Positions 9,073 to 16,861 of a stretch of DNA of 64,000 bases are shown here, one piece after another. The notes below the pieces were generated by a model. That model was given only the letters and a program-made list of their open reading frames with translations, searched no databases and had not been told where the DNA came from. This stretch comes from Aeromonas bestiarum (lineage in GTDB: Bacteria > Pseudomonadota > Gammaproteobacteria > Enterobacterales > Aeromonadaceae). Positions within the stretch are counted from its first letter, which is position 1. Each line of letters opens with the position of its first letter. Where the stretch lies: NCBI RefSeq assembly GCF_000819745.1, contig NZ_CDDA01000020.1, forward strand, positions 1-64,000. The letters run 5' to 3'. A program made the translations under genes and the position numbers.

Positions 9073-10206
9073 ATGTCATCCCGACGCCATGTATTGAAAC
9101 AGTTGGCCGCCATCGGCGCCCTGGCCGGGCTGGGCAGCCTGCCACGGGCACAGGCTGCCAATGTGGCTACCCCTATTGGCTCCCAGGCCACTGCGGTTGG
9201 CCGTTACCAGATGCCGGACGAGGCCGCGCCTCAGACTCGGGTCTGGGTTGCCTTTGGCGCGAGCGCCGATATCTGGGGCCGCAATTACAAGGAGGTGCAG
9301 GCAACCATAGGCCGGCTGGTGCAGGCCATGGTGCCTTATACCCAGGTGAACGTGCTCTGCCGCAAAGCCGAACAGGCGTTGGCCTGCCAACTCTGTGGTG
9401 AGCAGAACACCCGCTTTATCGTCGCCGAGCTGGACGATATCTGGCTGCGGGATACCGGCGGTGTCTTCGTCCAGAACGGCGAGGGAGAGCTGGGGCTGGT
9501 GGATTTCAACTTCAACGGCTGGGGCGACAAGCAGGAACACGAACAGGATGCGAGCGTGGCCGAGCTGGTCAGCAAGCAGGTGGATGTCCACTATCTGCAG
9601 AGCAAGCTGACCGGCGAGGGGGGCGGCATAGAGGTGGATGGCAATGGCACAGCCATCCTGACCGAGAGCTGCTGGCTCAACAGCAACCGCAATCCGGGGG
9701 TGAGCAAGGCGCAACTGGAGGCGGAGCTGAAGGCCAATCTGGGGCTGCGAAAAATCATCTGGCTGCCGGGCATCAAGGGCAAGGACATCACAGATGCTCA
9801 CGTCGATTTCTACGCCCGCTTCGTGCGCCCCGGGGTGGTGGTGGTCAATCTGGACAACGACCCGCAGTCCCACGACTACGAGGTGACCCGCCGGCATCTG
9901 GCCATCCTCAAGCAGGCCACCGACGCCGATGGCAACAAGCTGGAGCTGCATGTGCTGCCGCCGCCGCTGGACGGGCGGGAAAACCGCTTCAGCCGCAGCC
10001 GCGACTTTGCCGCCGGTTATATCAACTATCTGCCGATCAACGGCGCCGTGCTCGCCCCCGAGTTTGGCGACAAGGCCGCAGACCGCCATTGCCATGATCT
10101 GCTGGCCCGCCTCTATCCCGGCCGCAAAATCGTGCAGATCAATATTGATCCTGTGGCCGCCGGTGGTGGCGGCATTCACTGCATCACCTTGCATCAGCCC
10201 GCCTGA
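9073..10206 (+). CDS. Exported agmatine deiminase / peptidylarginine-deiminase-family enzyme
   Basis: This 377-residue enzyme belongs to the PAD_porph/agmatine deiminase family, which hydrolyses guanidino groups; in AguA, agmatine gives N-carbamoylputrescine and ammonia. Visible landmarks are WLRDTG near residue 130, GGGIEVDGNG near 188, TDAHVDFYARF near 240, and the nucleophile Cys370 in GGGGIHCITLHQP. Unlike cytosolic AguA it begins with SSRRHVLKQ, a hydrophobic stretch and an Ala-Gln-Ala-like cleavage site, so it looks exported, possibly by the Tat route. The divergent LysR gene is the likely regulator. Whether free agmatine or protein arginine is the substrate cannot be told; agmatine is favoured by the core motifs. 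Confidence 0.88.
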   Translation: MSSRRHVLKQLAAIGALAGLGSLPRAQAANVATPIGSQATAVGRYQMPDEAAPQTRVWVAFGASADIWGRNYKEVQATIGRLVQAMVPYTQVNVLCRKAEQALACQLCGEQNTRFIVAELDDIWLRDTGGVFVQNGEGELGLVDFNFNGWGDKQEHEQDASVAELVSKQVDVHYLQSKLTGEGGGIEVDGNGTAILTESCWLNSNRNPGVSKAQLEAELKANLGLRKIIWLPGIKGKDITDAHVDFYARFVRPGVVVVNLDNDPQSHDYEVTRRHLAILKQATDADGNKLELHVLPPPLDGRENRFSRSRDFAAGYINYLPINGAVLAPEFGDKAADRHCHDLLARLYPGRKIVQINIDPVAAGGGGIHCITLHQPA

Positions 10207-10210
10207 CCCT

Positions 10211-10269
10211 CCTCTACCGACTCATAACCCGGGGCACTGCTATGCCCTGGGTCATATCACCATGCTCAT
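10211..10269 (+). repeat. Direct-repeat copy 1 containing a terminator-like hairpin
   Basis: Just after the deiminase stop, a CCCGGGGCA...TGCCCTGGG hairpin is embedded in a segment that recurs, imperfectly, at 11186-11253. Shared blocks include ACCGACTC, ACCCGGG, ATGCCC, GGGTCATATCACC and ATGC. The hairpin probably serves as the deiminase terminator. The two copies bracket the glycine-rich repeat gene. Confidence 0.6.
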
Positions 10270-10615
10270 TTTTGTTGACCACAAGCCCCTGACGCGCCGC
10301 CGTTCCGCATCTTGACCAGCGATGTCATATGGTGTGTCACCTCGCTCACACTCCTGAGTTATTCAAGAAGGTGGGGCTGGGTGGTGCTTTCCATTGCTGC
10401 TCCTTGCGTGTATTTTTGCCAAGAGGCAAAACTAGAGCCAAAAGAGGATGTTGAGCACATGCATTCAGTGCCAGAAATAAGCCGTTAAGTTTTTGCTTTA
10501 AAAGGAGTTTTTTCGTTACCGCCATCCAGGGGCGGAGTTATATGGAAGGCGCTAGTAACGGATTAGTACCACTTTCCATCGAATCACTGTTAGGCAACAC
10601 ACGGAGGTAGTTCGT
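10270..10615. other. Non-coding accessory stretch ending in an integron-type core site
   Basis: I find no convincing gene here. GTTAGGC at 10589-10595 matches the integron recombination core (GTTRRRY), and the next gene starts 20 bases later behind GGAGG, as in gene cassettes. A GCCAAGAGGCAAA mini-palindrome lies near 10420. No complete attC or attI can be drawn upstream of the core. Confidence 0.35.
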
Positions 10616-11023
10616 ATGTGGGTAAGAGATCAATACTCTGGTCCCGGCGGCGGTCGCTACACAGGCCCCGGTGGTGGTTTGTACACGGGGCCTGATGGAG
10701 GCGCTTACAGTGGCCCCGACGGAGGTATGTACTCTGGTCCTGGTGGCGGCATGTACACAGGCCCCGGAGGGGGGCTATACACAGGTCCGGGCGGCGGCTT
10801 GTACTCAGGGCCTGGAGGCGGGCTTTATACGGGGCCTGGCGGTGGTCTCTACACTGGACCTGGCGGCGGGCTTTATACCGGTCCTGGTGGTGGAGGTTAT
10901 ACGGGGCCAAGCAATGAACCGTACATGAGTAACATCCCACCGTGGTATGTTTTCGTTCAAGAACTTGAACGCAGAGGCATGCAGCAACTTGCAAATAAAA
11001 TTCGGTCTGTGTTGCGCATTTGA
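10616..11023 (+). CDS. Glycine/tyrosine octapeptide-repeat protein (Y-T/S-G-P-G-G-G-x) of unknown function
   Basis: The 135-residue product has a six-residue start (MWVRDQ). Exactly 12 tandem octapeptides of consensus YTGPGGGL follow (residues 7-102, DNA 10634-10921, 24 bases each), then a non-repetitive tail with an amphipathic helix (about residues 108-135, with [16 protein letters not shown]). There is no signal peptide and no membrane segment. A clear GGAGG site precedes the ATG. Synonymous differences between DNA repeats show selection on the peptide. I recall related repeat proteins in other bacteria but no assigned function. The gene sits alone between integron-like signals and degenerate direct repeats, so it is probably acquired. 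Confidence 0.8.
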   Translation: MWVRDQYSGPGGGRYTGPGGGLYTGPDGGAYSGPDGGMYSGPGGGMYTGPGGGLYTGPGGGLYSGPGGGLYTGPGGGLYTGPGGGLYTGPGGGGYTGPSNEPYMSNIPPWYVFVQELERRGMQQLANKIRSVLRI

Positions 11024-11032
11024 AGTGGTGTC

Positions 11033-11100
11033 GCCCAACAATACGCTCAAATCGTTCTCTTCGCTCACGGGGACGGGCTAAAGCCCGCCCCTTAGCTAAA
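11033..11100 (+). other. Possible degenerate integron attC site
   Basis: Nine bases after the repeat-protein stop is GCCCAACAA, which fits the 5' core of attC sites (RYYYAAC). It is followed by a hairpin, GGGGACGGGC pairing with GCCCGCCCC, and a GCCCCTTAG block like the 3' part of Vibrio cholerae repeats. The 3' core that should read GTTRRRY is only poorly matched (CTTAGCT), so the site is incomplete or decayed. Confidence 0.35.
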
Positions 11101-11185
11101 TGGCCCCCCATCTTTCTGAACAAGCCCCCGTATCGCCAGCACGGCTAAGATGGATCTCCTTTTTACATTTACACGGCCACCAACT

Positions 11186-11253
11186 GCTCTGCACCGACTC
11201 TGCCAACTGATGACCCGGGCCATTGCAATGCCCCGGGTCATATCACCCATGCC
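11186..11253 (+). repeat. Direct-repeat copy 2 with palindrome
   Basis: This is a second, diverged copy of the 10211-10269 segment, about 970 bases downstream, with its own palindrome (GACCCGGG...CCCGGGTC). The pair encloses the glycine-rich repeat gene. Confidence 0.6.
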
Positions 11254-11256
11254 CAG

Positions 11257-11296
11257 CATGTAGGTTCGATTAGCGAAGCGTAATCGAACCTACATG
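11257..11296. repeat. REP-like perfect palindrome
   Basis: Two perfect 16-base arms (CATGTAGGTTCGATTA and its complement) enclose GCGAAGCG. It resembles the short repeats built on GTAGGTT and GCGAAGCG that are scattered between genes in many proteobacteria. A related but different palindrome lies at 46031-46092. Confidence 0.7.
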
Positions 11297-11380
11297 GACG
11301 GTAACGTAGCATGTGGGGTATGCAGGTTGGTGCGGATCGATCAATCTGACACTATCGCCATAATCACAATCACCACAAAC

Positions 11381-11408
11381 AAAAGAGCCGCCCAACGGGC
11401 GGCTCTTT
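11381..11408 (-). terminator. Bidirectional terminator after the YdiK-like gene
   Basis: A GAGCCGCCC/GGGCGGCTC stem with an AAC loop is flanked by A and T runs, 25 bases beyond the stop of the minus-strand permease gene. Confidence 0.88.
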
Positions 11409-11433
11409 ACATCAGCGATTGATGACGGAATCG

Positions 11434-12522
11434 TCATTCCGCCTTGGGCGGCACGGGGGCCTCCAGGGCGGGCGCCTGCTCCCCCTCCTTGATCCAGGCA
11501 TCCAGCAGGGTATAGCCCACCGCCAGCACGACAGGGCCGATAAAGAGGCCGATAATCCCCATTGCCAGCAGGCCGCCGATGACCCCCACCAGAATCAGGA
11601 TGAGCGGCAGGTCGGCGCCGCGCTTGATCAGGAAGGGGCGCAGGAAGTTGTCCATGGTGCCCGCCAGCAGCGACCACACCAGCAGGAAGGTGCCCCAGGT
11701 GGTGTCGCCGCTCCAGTAGAGATAGCCGACGCAGGCCAGCAGCACGGGGAAGGGGCCTATTTGGGCGACGATCAGCAGGAACATCACCACCACCAGGATC
11801 ATGGTGTAGGGGATGCCGGCAATCAGCAGGCCGACCCCGGCCACCGAGGATTGCACCAGGGCTGTGACCACCACCCCCATGGCCACGGCGCGGATCGCCT
11901 GGGAAGCCAGCACTGTGGCATTGTCACCGCGTTCCCCCGCCAGGCGGTGGGCGAAGCGGCGGATGCCGTCGGCTGCCTTCTCACCCGAGTGGTAGAGCAG
12001 GCCGCAGATGGCAACGGTCAGCAGGAAATGGACGAACAGCAAGCCCAGATTGCCGGCCTGGGAGGCGAGCCAGCGGGCAGTCTGGCCAAAATAGGGGGCC
12101 AGCTTGGTGAACAGCACCTGACCACCGCTTGCCAGGATCTGCTGCCAGAAATCGTAGAGCTTGCCGCCCACCAACGGTATCTGCTGCAGCCAGAGCAACT
12201 CGGGCGGTGGCGAATGGCTGATGGTGGTGCCGAGCTCGATCAGCATGGGGGCCTTCTCCGCCACGTTGGCCAGCGCCATGAACAGCGGGATGACGAAGAT
12301 CAGCAGCAGTATGCTGGTCATCACCAGCGCCGCCAGGGCGCGCTTGCCCCACAGCAGGCGCTGGGCCATCCGCATCAGGGGCCAGGTGGCTATGGTGATC
12401 ATGGTGGCCCACACCAGTGCGGGCAGGAAGGGGCGCAGCACCATGAAGCACGAGATGATGAGGATGCTGAGAAACAGCACCCCCAGGGTTATCTTGGCCA
12501 AGTCCACTTTTTTCATATTCAT
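11434..12522 (-). CDS. ydiK: AI-2E-family inner-membrane transporter, YdiK-like
   Basis: This 362-residue polytopic membrane protein is of the PerM/AI-2E exporter family and aligns by eye with E. coli YdiK (about 370 residues). Shared stretches include QAIRAVAMGVVVTALVQ, SGDTTWGTFLLVWS and RGADLPLILILVGVIGGL. Membrane segments lie near residues 10-60 and through the second half. The substrate is unknown; the family name comes from a distant exporter of the quorum signal AI-2. Its start overlaps the end of the upstream NUDIX-PAP2 gene by four bases, so the two are translationally coupled. Confidence 0.9.
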   Translation of the reverse strand: MNMKKVDLAKITLGVLFLSILIISCFMVLRPFLPALVWATMITIATWPLMRMAQRLLWGKRALAALVMTSILLLIFVIPLFMALANVAEKAPMLIELGTTISHSPPPELLWLQQIPLVGGKLYDFWQQILASGGQVLFTKLAPYFGQTARWLASQAGNLGLLFVHFLLTVAICGLLYHSGEKAADGIRRFAHRLAGERGDNATVLASQAIRAVAMGVVVTALVQSSVAGVGLLIAGIPYTMILVVVMFLLIVAQIGPFPVLLACVGYLYWSGDTTWGTFLLVWSLLAGTMDNFLRPFLIKRGADLPLILILVGVIGGLLAMGIIGLFIGPVVLAVGYTLLDAWIKEGEQAPALEAPVPPKAE

Positions 12523-13898
12523 AGCAATCCCTTGTCGGGGCCGGAGCCCTTGGGTAGCGGGTCAGAGTTCATGAGTGAGAGTATCCACCAGAGGCCGGCG
12601 CTCAACCAGAGCCCCAGGCAACCATAGAGTAGCCACTGGCCGAGCAGGATGAGCCAGGAGCTGGTCAGCCAGAATGGCAACGCCCACAGCAGCGCCCCGA
12701 GGGGCAGGCCGCCGAGCAGGGTGATCGCCAGGGTGTACCAGGGTTTTCGCCGCTCCCGCGGCAATGGCAGCCGCATGCCCAGGGTCAGACCCAGACTGAA
12801 CATGGCCAGGCCTGCCAGCGCCGAGGATTGGCTCCACCAGGCGGCCAGTGTGCAGATGAGGCTGAGCCCGCCCCAGATCCATGGCCGGGCAGCCATGCCG
12901 GACAAACCGGAATGGATCGTCAGCATCAGGGCGCCCAGCAGCAATCCCGCCGCCACATCCGACAGGAAGTGGACGCCGAGCCAGACCCGGGCCAGCCCGG
13001 TCAGGGCCGCCAGCAGCAGTGCCAGCGAGGCGCCGCGCCAGGGGTTGGCGGGCCAGCACCATCTGAGCAGCAGGCCCCAGAACAGCAGAGCCGAGGCGGC
13101 GTGACCGCTCGGCATGCCAAAGCCCTGGGCACTTACGTGCGCCAGCGCGGGATCGAGATGGAAGGGTCTGGGCCAGCCTATGCCCTCTTTGGCTAGCTGA
13201 ACCAGCAGGGTGAGGGTCAGCATGGCCAGCAACAGCTGACGCAGACGGGGCCAGCCCAGCAGCGGCAGCAGCAAGGGTAGCAGGGCAAGCTGAAAGGCGG
13301 CTGAACCAAACAGATTGCTGGCATCGAGCCAGGGCGCACTGGCCCCGATCCAGCCCTGCAAGCGCTGTATCAGCGGGACTTCCGCCCGGTGCAGAGCATT
13401 GCCTTCACTGCTGAAATCTGGCAGCCACAGCACCGGGCTGTCGGGGATGTCGGCCAGCTGGGGGGCCAGCCAGTCGAGCTGCGCCGGAAAGCGGCGCTGC
13501 CCGTCAGGCAGCCGGGATGGGGCTATCAGCCTGGCGTTGAGGATCTCGCCACCCAGGTTGGGGGCCCGCAGCAGGGAGACGAAGCCCGAGCCTGTCTGCG
13601 CCCGGATGGGTTCCAGCGTCTGGCAGGCAAACAGCACGGCGCGCTGCCATGGTCCCAGCTCGGCGATGATCCGGCCGCGCAGTCCGGTCTCTTCATACAG
13701 CTCGCGCAGTGCCGCCTGTTGCGGCGTCTCGCCTGCATCTATGTAGCCACCGGTCAGGCTGTAGCGGGAGGAGACCCTGTCCTGCACCAGCAGCAGCTGT
13801 TGTTGATGTTTGACCACGCAGACGGCGGCCGTGGGGGCGGCCGAGACAGGCAGTGTCAGCAGCAGGGCGCAGAGCAGTAAAAAACAGGAACGGAACAT
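12519..13898 (-). CDS. Bifunctional NUDIX hydrolase / PAP2 phosphatase membrane protein
   Basis: The 459-residue protein is a domain fusion. After a cleavable-looking signal peptide (about residues 1-20, ending VSAAP), a NUDIX domain carries the full box GX5EX7REUXEEXGU (residues about 46-68). Multiple membrane helices then carry a PAP2 domain with all three motifs: K-x6-RP (KEGIGWPRP), PSGH and R-x5-H-x3-D. Such PAP2 proteins dephosphorylate lipid phosphates such as undecaprenyl or phosphatidylglycerol phosphate. A signal peptide before the NUDIX domain implies a periplasmic NUDIX, which is unusual. The start is the ATG at 13898; the frame stays open further upstream, but that part has no domain. 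It is coupled to the YdiK-like gene. Confidence 0.88.
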   Translation of the reverse strand: MFRSCFLLLCALLLTLPVSAAPTAAVCVVKHQQQLLLVQDRVSSRYSLTGGYIDAGETPQQAALRELYEETGLRGRIIAELGPWQRAVLFACQTLEPIRAQTGSGFVSLLRAPNLGGEILNARLIAPSRLPDGQRRFPAQLDWLAPQLADIPDSPVLWLPDFSSEGNALHRAEVPLIQRLQGWIGASAPWLDASNLFGSAAFQLALLPLLLPLLGWPRLRQLLLAMLTLTLLVQLAKEGIGWPRPFHLDPALAHVSAQGFGMPSGHAASALLFWGLLLRWCWPANPWRGASLALLLAALTGLARVWLGVHFLSDVAAGLLLGALMLTIHSGLSGMAARPWIWGGLSLICTLAAWWSQSSALAGLAMFSLGLTLGMRLPLPRERRKPWYTLAITLLGGLPLGALLWALPFWLTSSWLILLGQWLLYGCLGLWLSAGLWWILSLMNSDPLPKGSGPDKGLL

Positions 13899-14093
13899 GG
13901 TGCCTGAGCGTTGGGGGACTATGGGCGCAAGGGTCACAGAAATCAGATAGTTGGGCAATGGTTTCCTGCCTGGGGCCCACCGGATGGCGGGTTTGGCTCT
14001 GGCCCAGCCTGCGCACAAGGATTGCCCTGTGGTGAGGCAGTCCCTAGTATTGGCAGCTATGTTATTTTCATGCAGCAAACCTTGGGACCTTCC

Positions 14094-14474
14094 ATGAAAC
14101 AGTTTGGTTTTTTTCTGGGCATCGCCATCGGCGTCATTCTGATACTGTTCGGCAGCATAGTCATCTTCCAGGCCCTGCCCGCCGCCCTGGACGTGCTGGA
14201 GATGCCGAGCCGCATCCCGTTCGTGCGCGAGGTCTACACCTGGCTGATGACCAGTGCCAACGGCCTCACCGGCCAGCTGGAGCAGAATTTCCTGGAGGCG
14301 TTCCAGACGGTACTCAAGCTGATACTGCTCATCACCTTCATGTGGGTCTGCGTCAAGCTGGTCAACATGGGCGTGCTGATCATCCGTGCCGGGGTGGACC
14401 TCATCCGCACCGCCATCGAGCACAGCGAAGGCGTCCAGACCAAGAAGTCCGAGCACGACAGCCACTTCCAGTAA
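14094..14474 (+). CDS. Small inner-membrane protein of unknown function
   Basis: The 126-residue product has two strong membrane helices (about residues 5-30 and 78-102). They flank an amphipathic periplasmic-side loop, and a polar tail ends in charged residues and histidine. I do not recognise a named family. Two in-frame ATGs are possible. I chose 14094 because GGGA lies at usable spacing; 14070 would add eight residues and has no ribosome site. It is divergent from the NUDIX-PAP2 gene and ends at a strong bidirectional terminator, so it stands alone. Confidence 0.7.
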   Translation: MKQFGFFLGIAIGVILILFGSIVIFQALPAALDVLEMPSRIPFVREVYTWLMTSANGLTGQLEQNFLEAFQTVLKLILLITFMWVCVKLVNMGVLIIRAGVDLIRTAIEHSEGVQTKKSEHDSHFQ

Positions 14475-14489
14475 GCAGGCGACACCATG

Positions 14490-14517
14490 AAACAGGCCAC
14501 CTTCGGGTGGCCTGTTT
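14490..14517. terminator. Bidirectional terminator between convergent genes
   Basis: A 12-pair stem (AAACAGGCCACC and complement) is closed by a TTCG tetraloop, between the 14474 and 14529 gene ends. Confidence 0.9.
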
Positions 14518-14528
14518 GCATCTTGTGT

Positions 14529-15302
14529 TCACTCGATCGTGGGCAGCTGATCCGCCGGCGGTGACTGCACCACATCCTGATAGCGGGCGATAAGCCGCTT
14601 GAAGGCCTCTCCCTGTCTGACCTTGTCGAGCGCCTGTTGCAGGCGGGCGACCTGCTGTTTGTCGGCGGCGGGGTTGAAGGCAAAACAGTTGTCCTGATCC
14701 GCCAGGGTGGCGACGGTGACGAAGGTATCGGACGGAAATCCCAATTGCTGGGCCTGGTGGAACAACATAACGTCATTGCCGGCCACCAGATCGGTGCGGG
14801 CCATGATGAGCTGACGCACCACCTGATCCATTCGCTCCACCGCCATCAGGTTGGCGGGGCTGATACCCCGGTTGAGCAGTAGCTGTTCCCCCACGTCCGC
14901 CTGCATGACCCCTATCTGCAGCTTGGCGAGATCGGCCTTGCTGGTGATCTTGGGGGCATCCCGTTTGCGACCCACCAGTGCCACCCGCGAGTGGCTGATG
15001 GGGCAGACCCAGAGGAAGTGGGGGTCTCTGGCCTGGGTACGGGCTGTGGTGAACAGCACGGCATCCGGTTGCTGGGTCAGCAGGTACCAGGCCTTGGCCC
15101 AGGGCATGAAGTGGATGGGCTGCTCCGGCTCCCCCATCTCCTGCCACATCAGTTTCAGCAGCTCCACCGCCAGCCCTATGCTGTTGCCCTTCTCGTCCTG
15201 CCCATTGAGTGGCATGTTTTGCTCTGAGTAGTAGGTGAATGCCGAGACGGGCAGGGCCGCACCGAGACAGCAGCAGATCATCAGGCTGAGCAGACGCGAC
15301 AT
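14529..15302 (-). CDS. Periplasmic solute-binding protein (SBP_bac_3-like, extracytoplasmic)
   Basis: This 257-residue protein has an N-terminal signal peptide (about residues 1-21, ending PVSA) and the two-lobed amino-acid-binding fold of the SBP_bac_3 type. FTYYSEQNMPLNG begins the first strand, and PDAVLFTTARTQ and LQIGVMQADVG lie in the hinge and second lobe. No permease or ATPase gene is adjacent. Orphan proteins of this sort in Aeromonas, Vibrio and Shewanella relatives may act as sensors rather than transport components. The ligand is unknown. A start with GGAG on the minus strand fits. Confidence 0.85.
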   Translation of the reverse strand: MSRLLSLMICCCLGAALPVSAFTYYSEQNMPLNGQDEKGNSIGLAVELLKLMWQEMGEPEQPIHFMPWAKAWYLLTQQPDAVLFTTARTQARDPHFLWVCPISHSRVALVGRKRDAPKITSKADLAKLQIGVMQADVGEQLLLNRGISPANLMAVERMDQVVRQLIMARTDLVAGNDVMLFHQAQQLGFPSDTFVTVATLADQDNCFAFNPAADKQQVARLQQALDKVRQGEAFKRLIARYQDVVQSPPADQLPTIE

Positions 15303-15418
15303 GGCAGCACTCCTTGCAAAAAATCGTCTTTTCCAGTTTAGGGGGCTATGCCGAGAAGTTCATGGTTTCCGCTGTGCGGACGGGTTGTCTGGCTTGGCGG
15401 TAAGCAATGGGGGAGGGG

Positions 15419-15442
15419 AAACAGGCCATCTTGCGATGGCCT
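15419..15442 (-). terminator. Terminator of the repeat lipoprotein gene
   Basis: A CAGGCCATC/GATGGCCTG stem with a TTGC loop is followed on the minus strand by TTT, 11 bases past the lipoprotein stop. Confidence 0.75.
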
Positions 15443-15452
15443 GGTGAGGGAG

Positions 15453-16646
15453 TTACTTGAGCAGGGCTTCCATCTCGGCTTCGGCAGCGGCGCGCGCGGC
15501 CTCGGCCTTGGCGGCCGCATCCGTTGCGGTGGCAGTGGCGCTGCTGACCGCCTGCTTGGCCGGCTCGGTCACGGCCTTGGTGGCCTGCTGCTGCACGGTG
15601 GCAGTGGCGCCGCTGACCGCCTGCTTGGCGGGCTCGGCCACGGCCTTGGTGGCCTGCTGCTGCACGGTGGCTGTGGTGCTGCTGACCGCCTGTTTGGCCG
15701 GCTCGGCCACGGCCTTGTTGGCTTGCTGCTGCACGGTGGTAGTGGCGCTGCTGGCCGCCTGCTTGGCGGGCTCGGTCACGGCCTTGGTGGCCTGCTGCTG
15801 TACCGTGGCAGTGGCGTTGCTGACCGCCTGCTTGGCGGGCTCGGTCGCGGCCTTGCTGGCCTGCTTCTGTACCGTGGTGCTGGCGCTGCTGACCGCCTGC
15901 TTGGCGGGTTCGGTCAAGGCCTTGCTGGCCTGCTTCTGTACCGTGGTGCTGGCGCCGCTGGCGGCTTGTTTGGCGGGCTCGGTCACGGCCTTGCTGGCCT
16001 GTTGCTGGGCCGAGGTGGTGGCGCTGTTCACGACCTGCTTGGTGGTGTCAGCCATGGTCTTGCTGGCGCCCTGCTGCAGGGAACCCAGCACGCTGCCGAA
16101 TACCGAGCTGGTGGTGGCGGCGCCGGTCAGGCTCTTGGTCGCCGAGCCGGTCAGACTGTTGGTGGCGCCGGAGAGTGCTGTGCCCGTCGGGTTGCCCTGA
16201 GCCTGCCAGTTCTGCATCTCGCTTGGCCAGGTCGGTGCGCCTGCGGCCAGGTTCTCGCCAAATACCTGGGGTGTGCCATCGCCCTTGAGCAGCATGACGG
16301 ACATCTGGTTGGTCTGTGAGTTCCACACCATGCCGGCCTGCTTGGCAACGTCCGGAACGGGGGCGTAGCGGGAGACCACGTAGAACAGCGGGCCCTCCTG
16401 CTGCAGCTCGTTGGCTGTCTTGAGCAACTGCATGGTGCTGTCGTAATTGGGACCCAGAATGCCGGTCATTCGATCCTTGATCATGGGCTGTTCGAACAGG
16501 TTGGCTTCGTTGGGGTCGAAACCGACCAGCGGCTTGAGCAGGGCCCACATCAGTTGACTGGTAGGGCTCATCAGCAAGAGGGGGGCGACGCAGGCGGACA
16601 ACATCAGGCTCAGGCAGGCCGCCTGGAGCAACGGCATGATACGCAT
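15453..16646 (-). CDS. Predicted lipoprotein with seven 23-residue Ala/Lys/Gln repeats
   Basis: The 397-residue product starts with a lipoprotein signal (MRIMPLLQAA... with lipobox LSAC). A globular region covers about residues 20-155 (VGFDPNEANLFEQPMIKDRM, YVVSRYAPVPDVAK). Seven tandem 23-residue repeats of pattern QQQATKAVTEPAKQAVSSATATV follow (residues about 214-374), then an Ala-rich charged tail. The repeats are helical in character and resemble LEA/apolipoprotein-like amphipathic arrays. A longer TTG-initiated frame adds five residues; the ATG at 16646 gives a typical lipoprotein leader. I do not recognise the globular part. The protein is likely tethered in the envelope, with an extended helical arm. 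Confidence 0.82.
   Translation of the reverse strand: MRIMPLLQAACLSLMLSACVAPLLLMSPTSQLMWALLKPLVGFDPNEANLFEQPMIKDRMTGILGPNYDSTMQLLKTANELQQEGPLFYVVSRYAPVPDVAKQAGMVWNSQTNQMSVMLLKGDGTPQVFGENLAAGAPTWPSEMQNWQAQGNPTGTALSGATNSLTGSATKSLTGAATTSSVFGSVLGSLQQGASKTMADTTKQVVNSATTSAQQQASKAVTEPAKQAASGASTTVQKQASKALTEPAKQAVSSASTTVQKQASKAATEPAKQAVSNATATVQQQATKAVTEPAKQAASSATTTVQQQANKAVAEPAKQAVSSTTATVQQQATKAVAEPAKQAVSGATATVQQQATKAVTEPAKQAVSSATATATDAAAKAEAARAAAEAEMEALLK
15525..16007 (-). repeat. Seven 69-bp tandem repeats inside the lipoprotein gene
   Basis: Seven in-frame 69-base units encode the 23-residue repeats. The units differ at several third positions and at a few residues (Val/Ala/Leu after KA, Thr/Ala before EPA). 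The array is therefore not freshly amplified, but it may still vary in copy number between strains. Confidence 0.9.
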
Positions 16647-16861
16647 TGGGATAATATCCAAATAACGATTTGATTAATAAGGTTATATTCGTCGAGAACC
16701 GACAAATCCACCGGGGTTTTCCTGCGCTGGTTTTGACGGGCGTGAGCAGGCGCTGGCAGGCTATCATATTGGCTTGGGAATGCCAGTCGGCGTATGGCTT
16801 ATTAATCAAGTTTGCGCCGTTTCCGGTCGCCTGAACCTTCTATCGAGTAAGGAGTAACATC

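Noticed and set aside
15525-16007. Regular 69-bp repeats considered as a CRISPR array
   Set aside because: The repeats are contiguous, in frame and coding, with no spacers and no cas genes.
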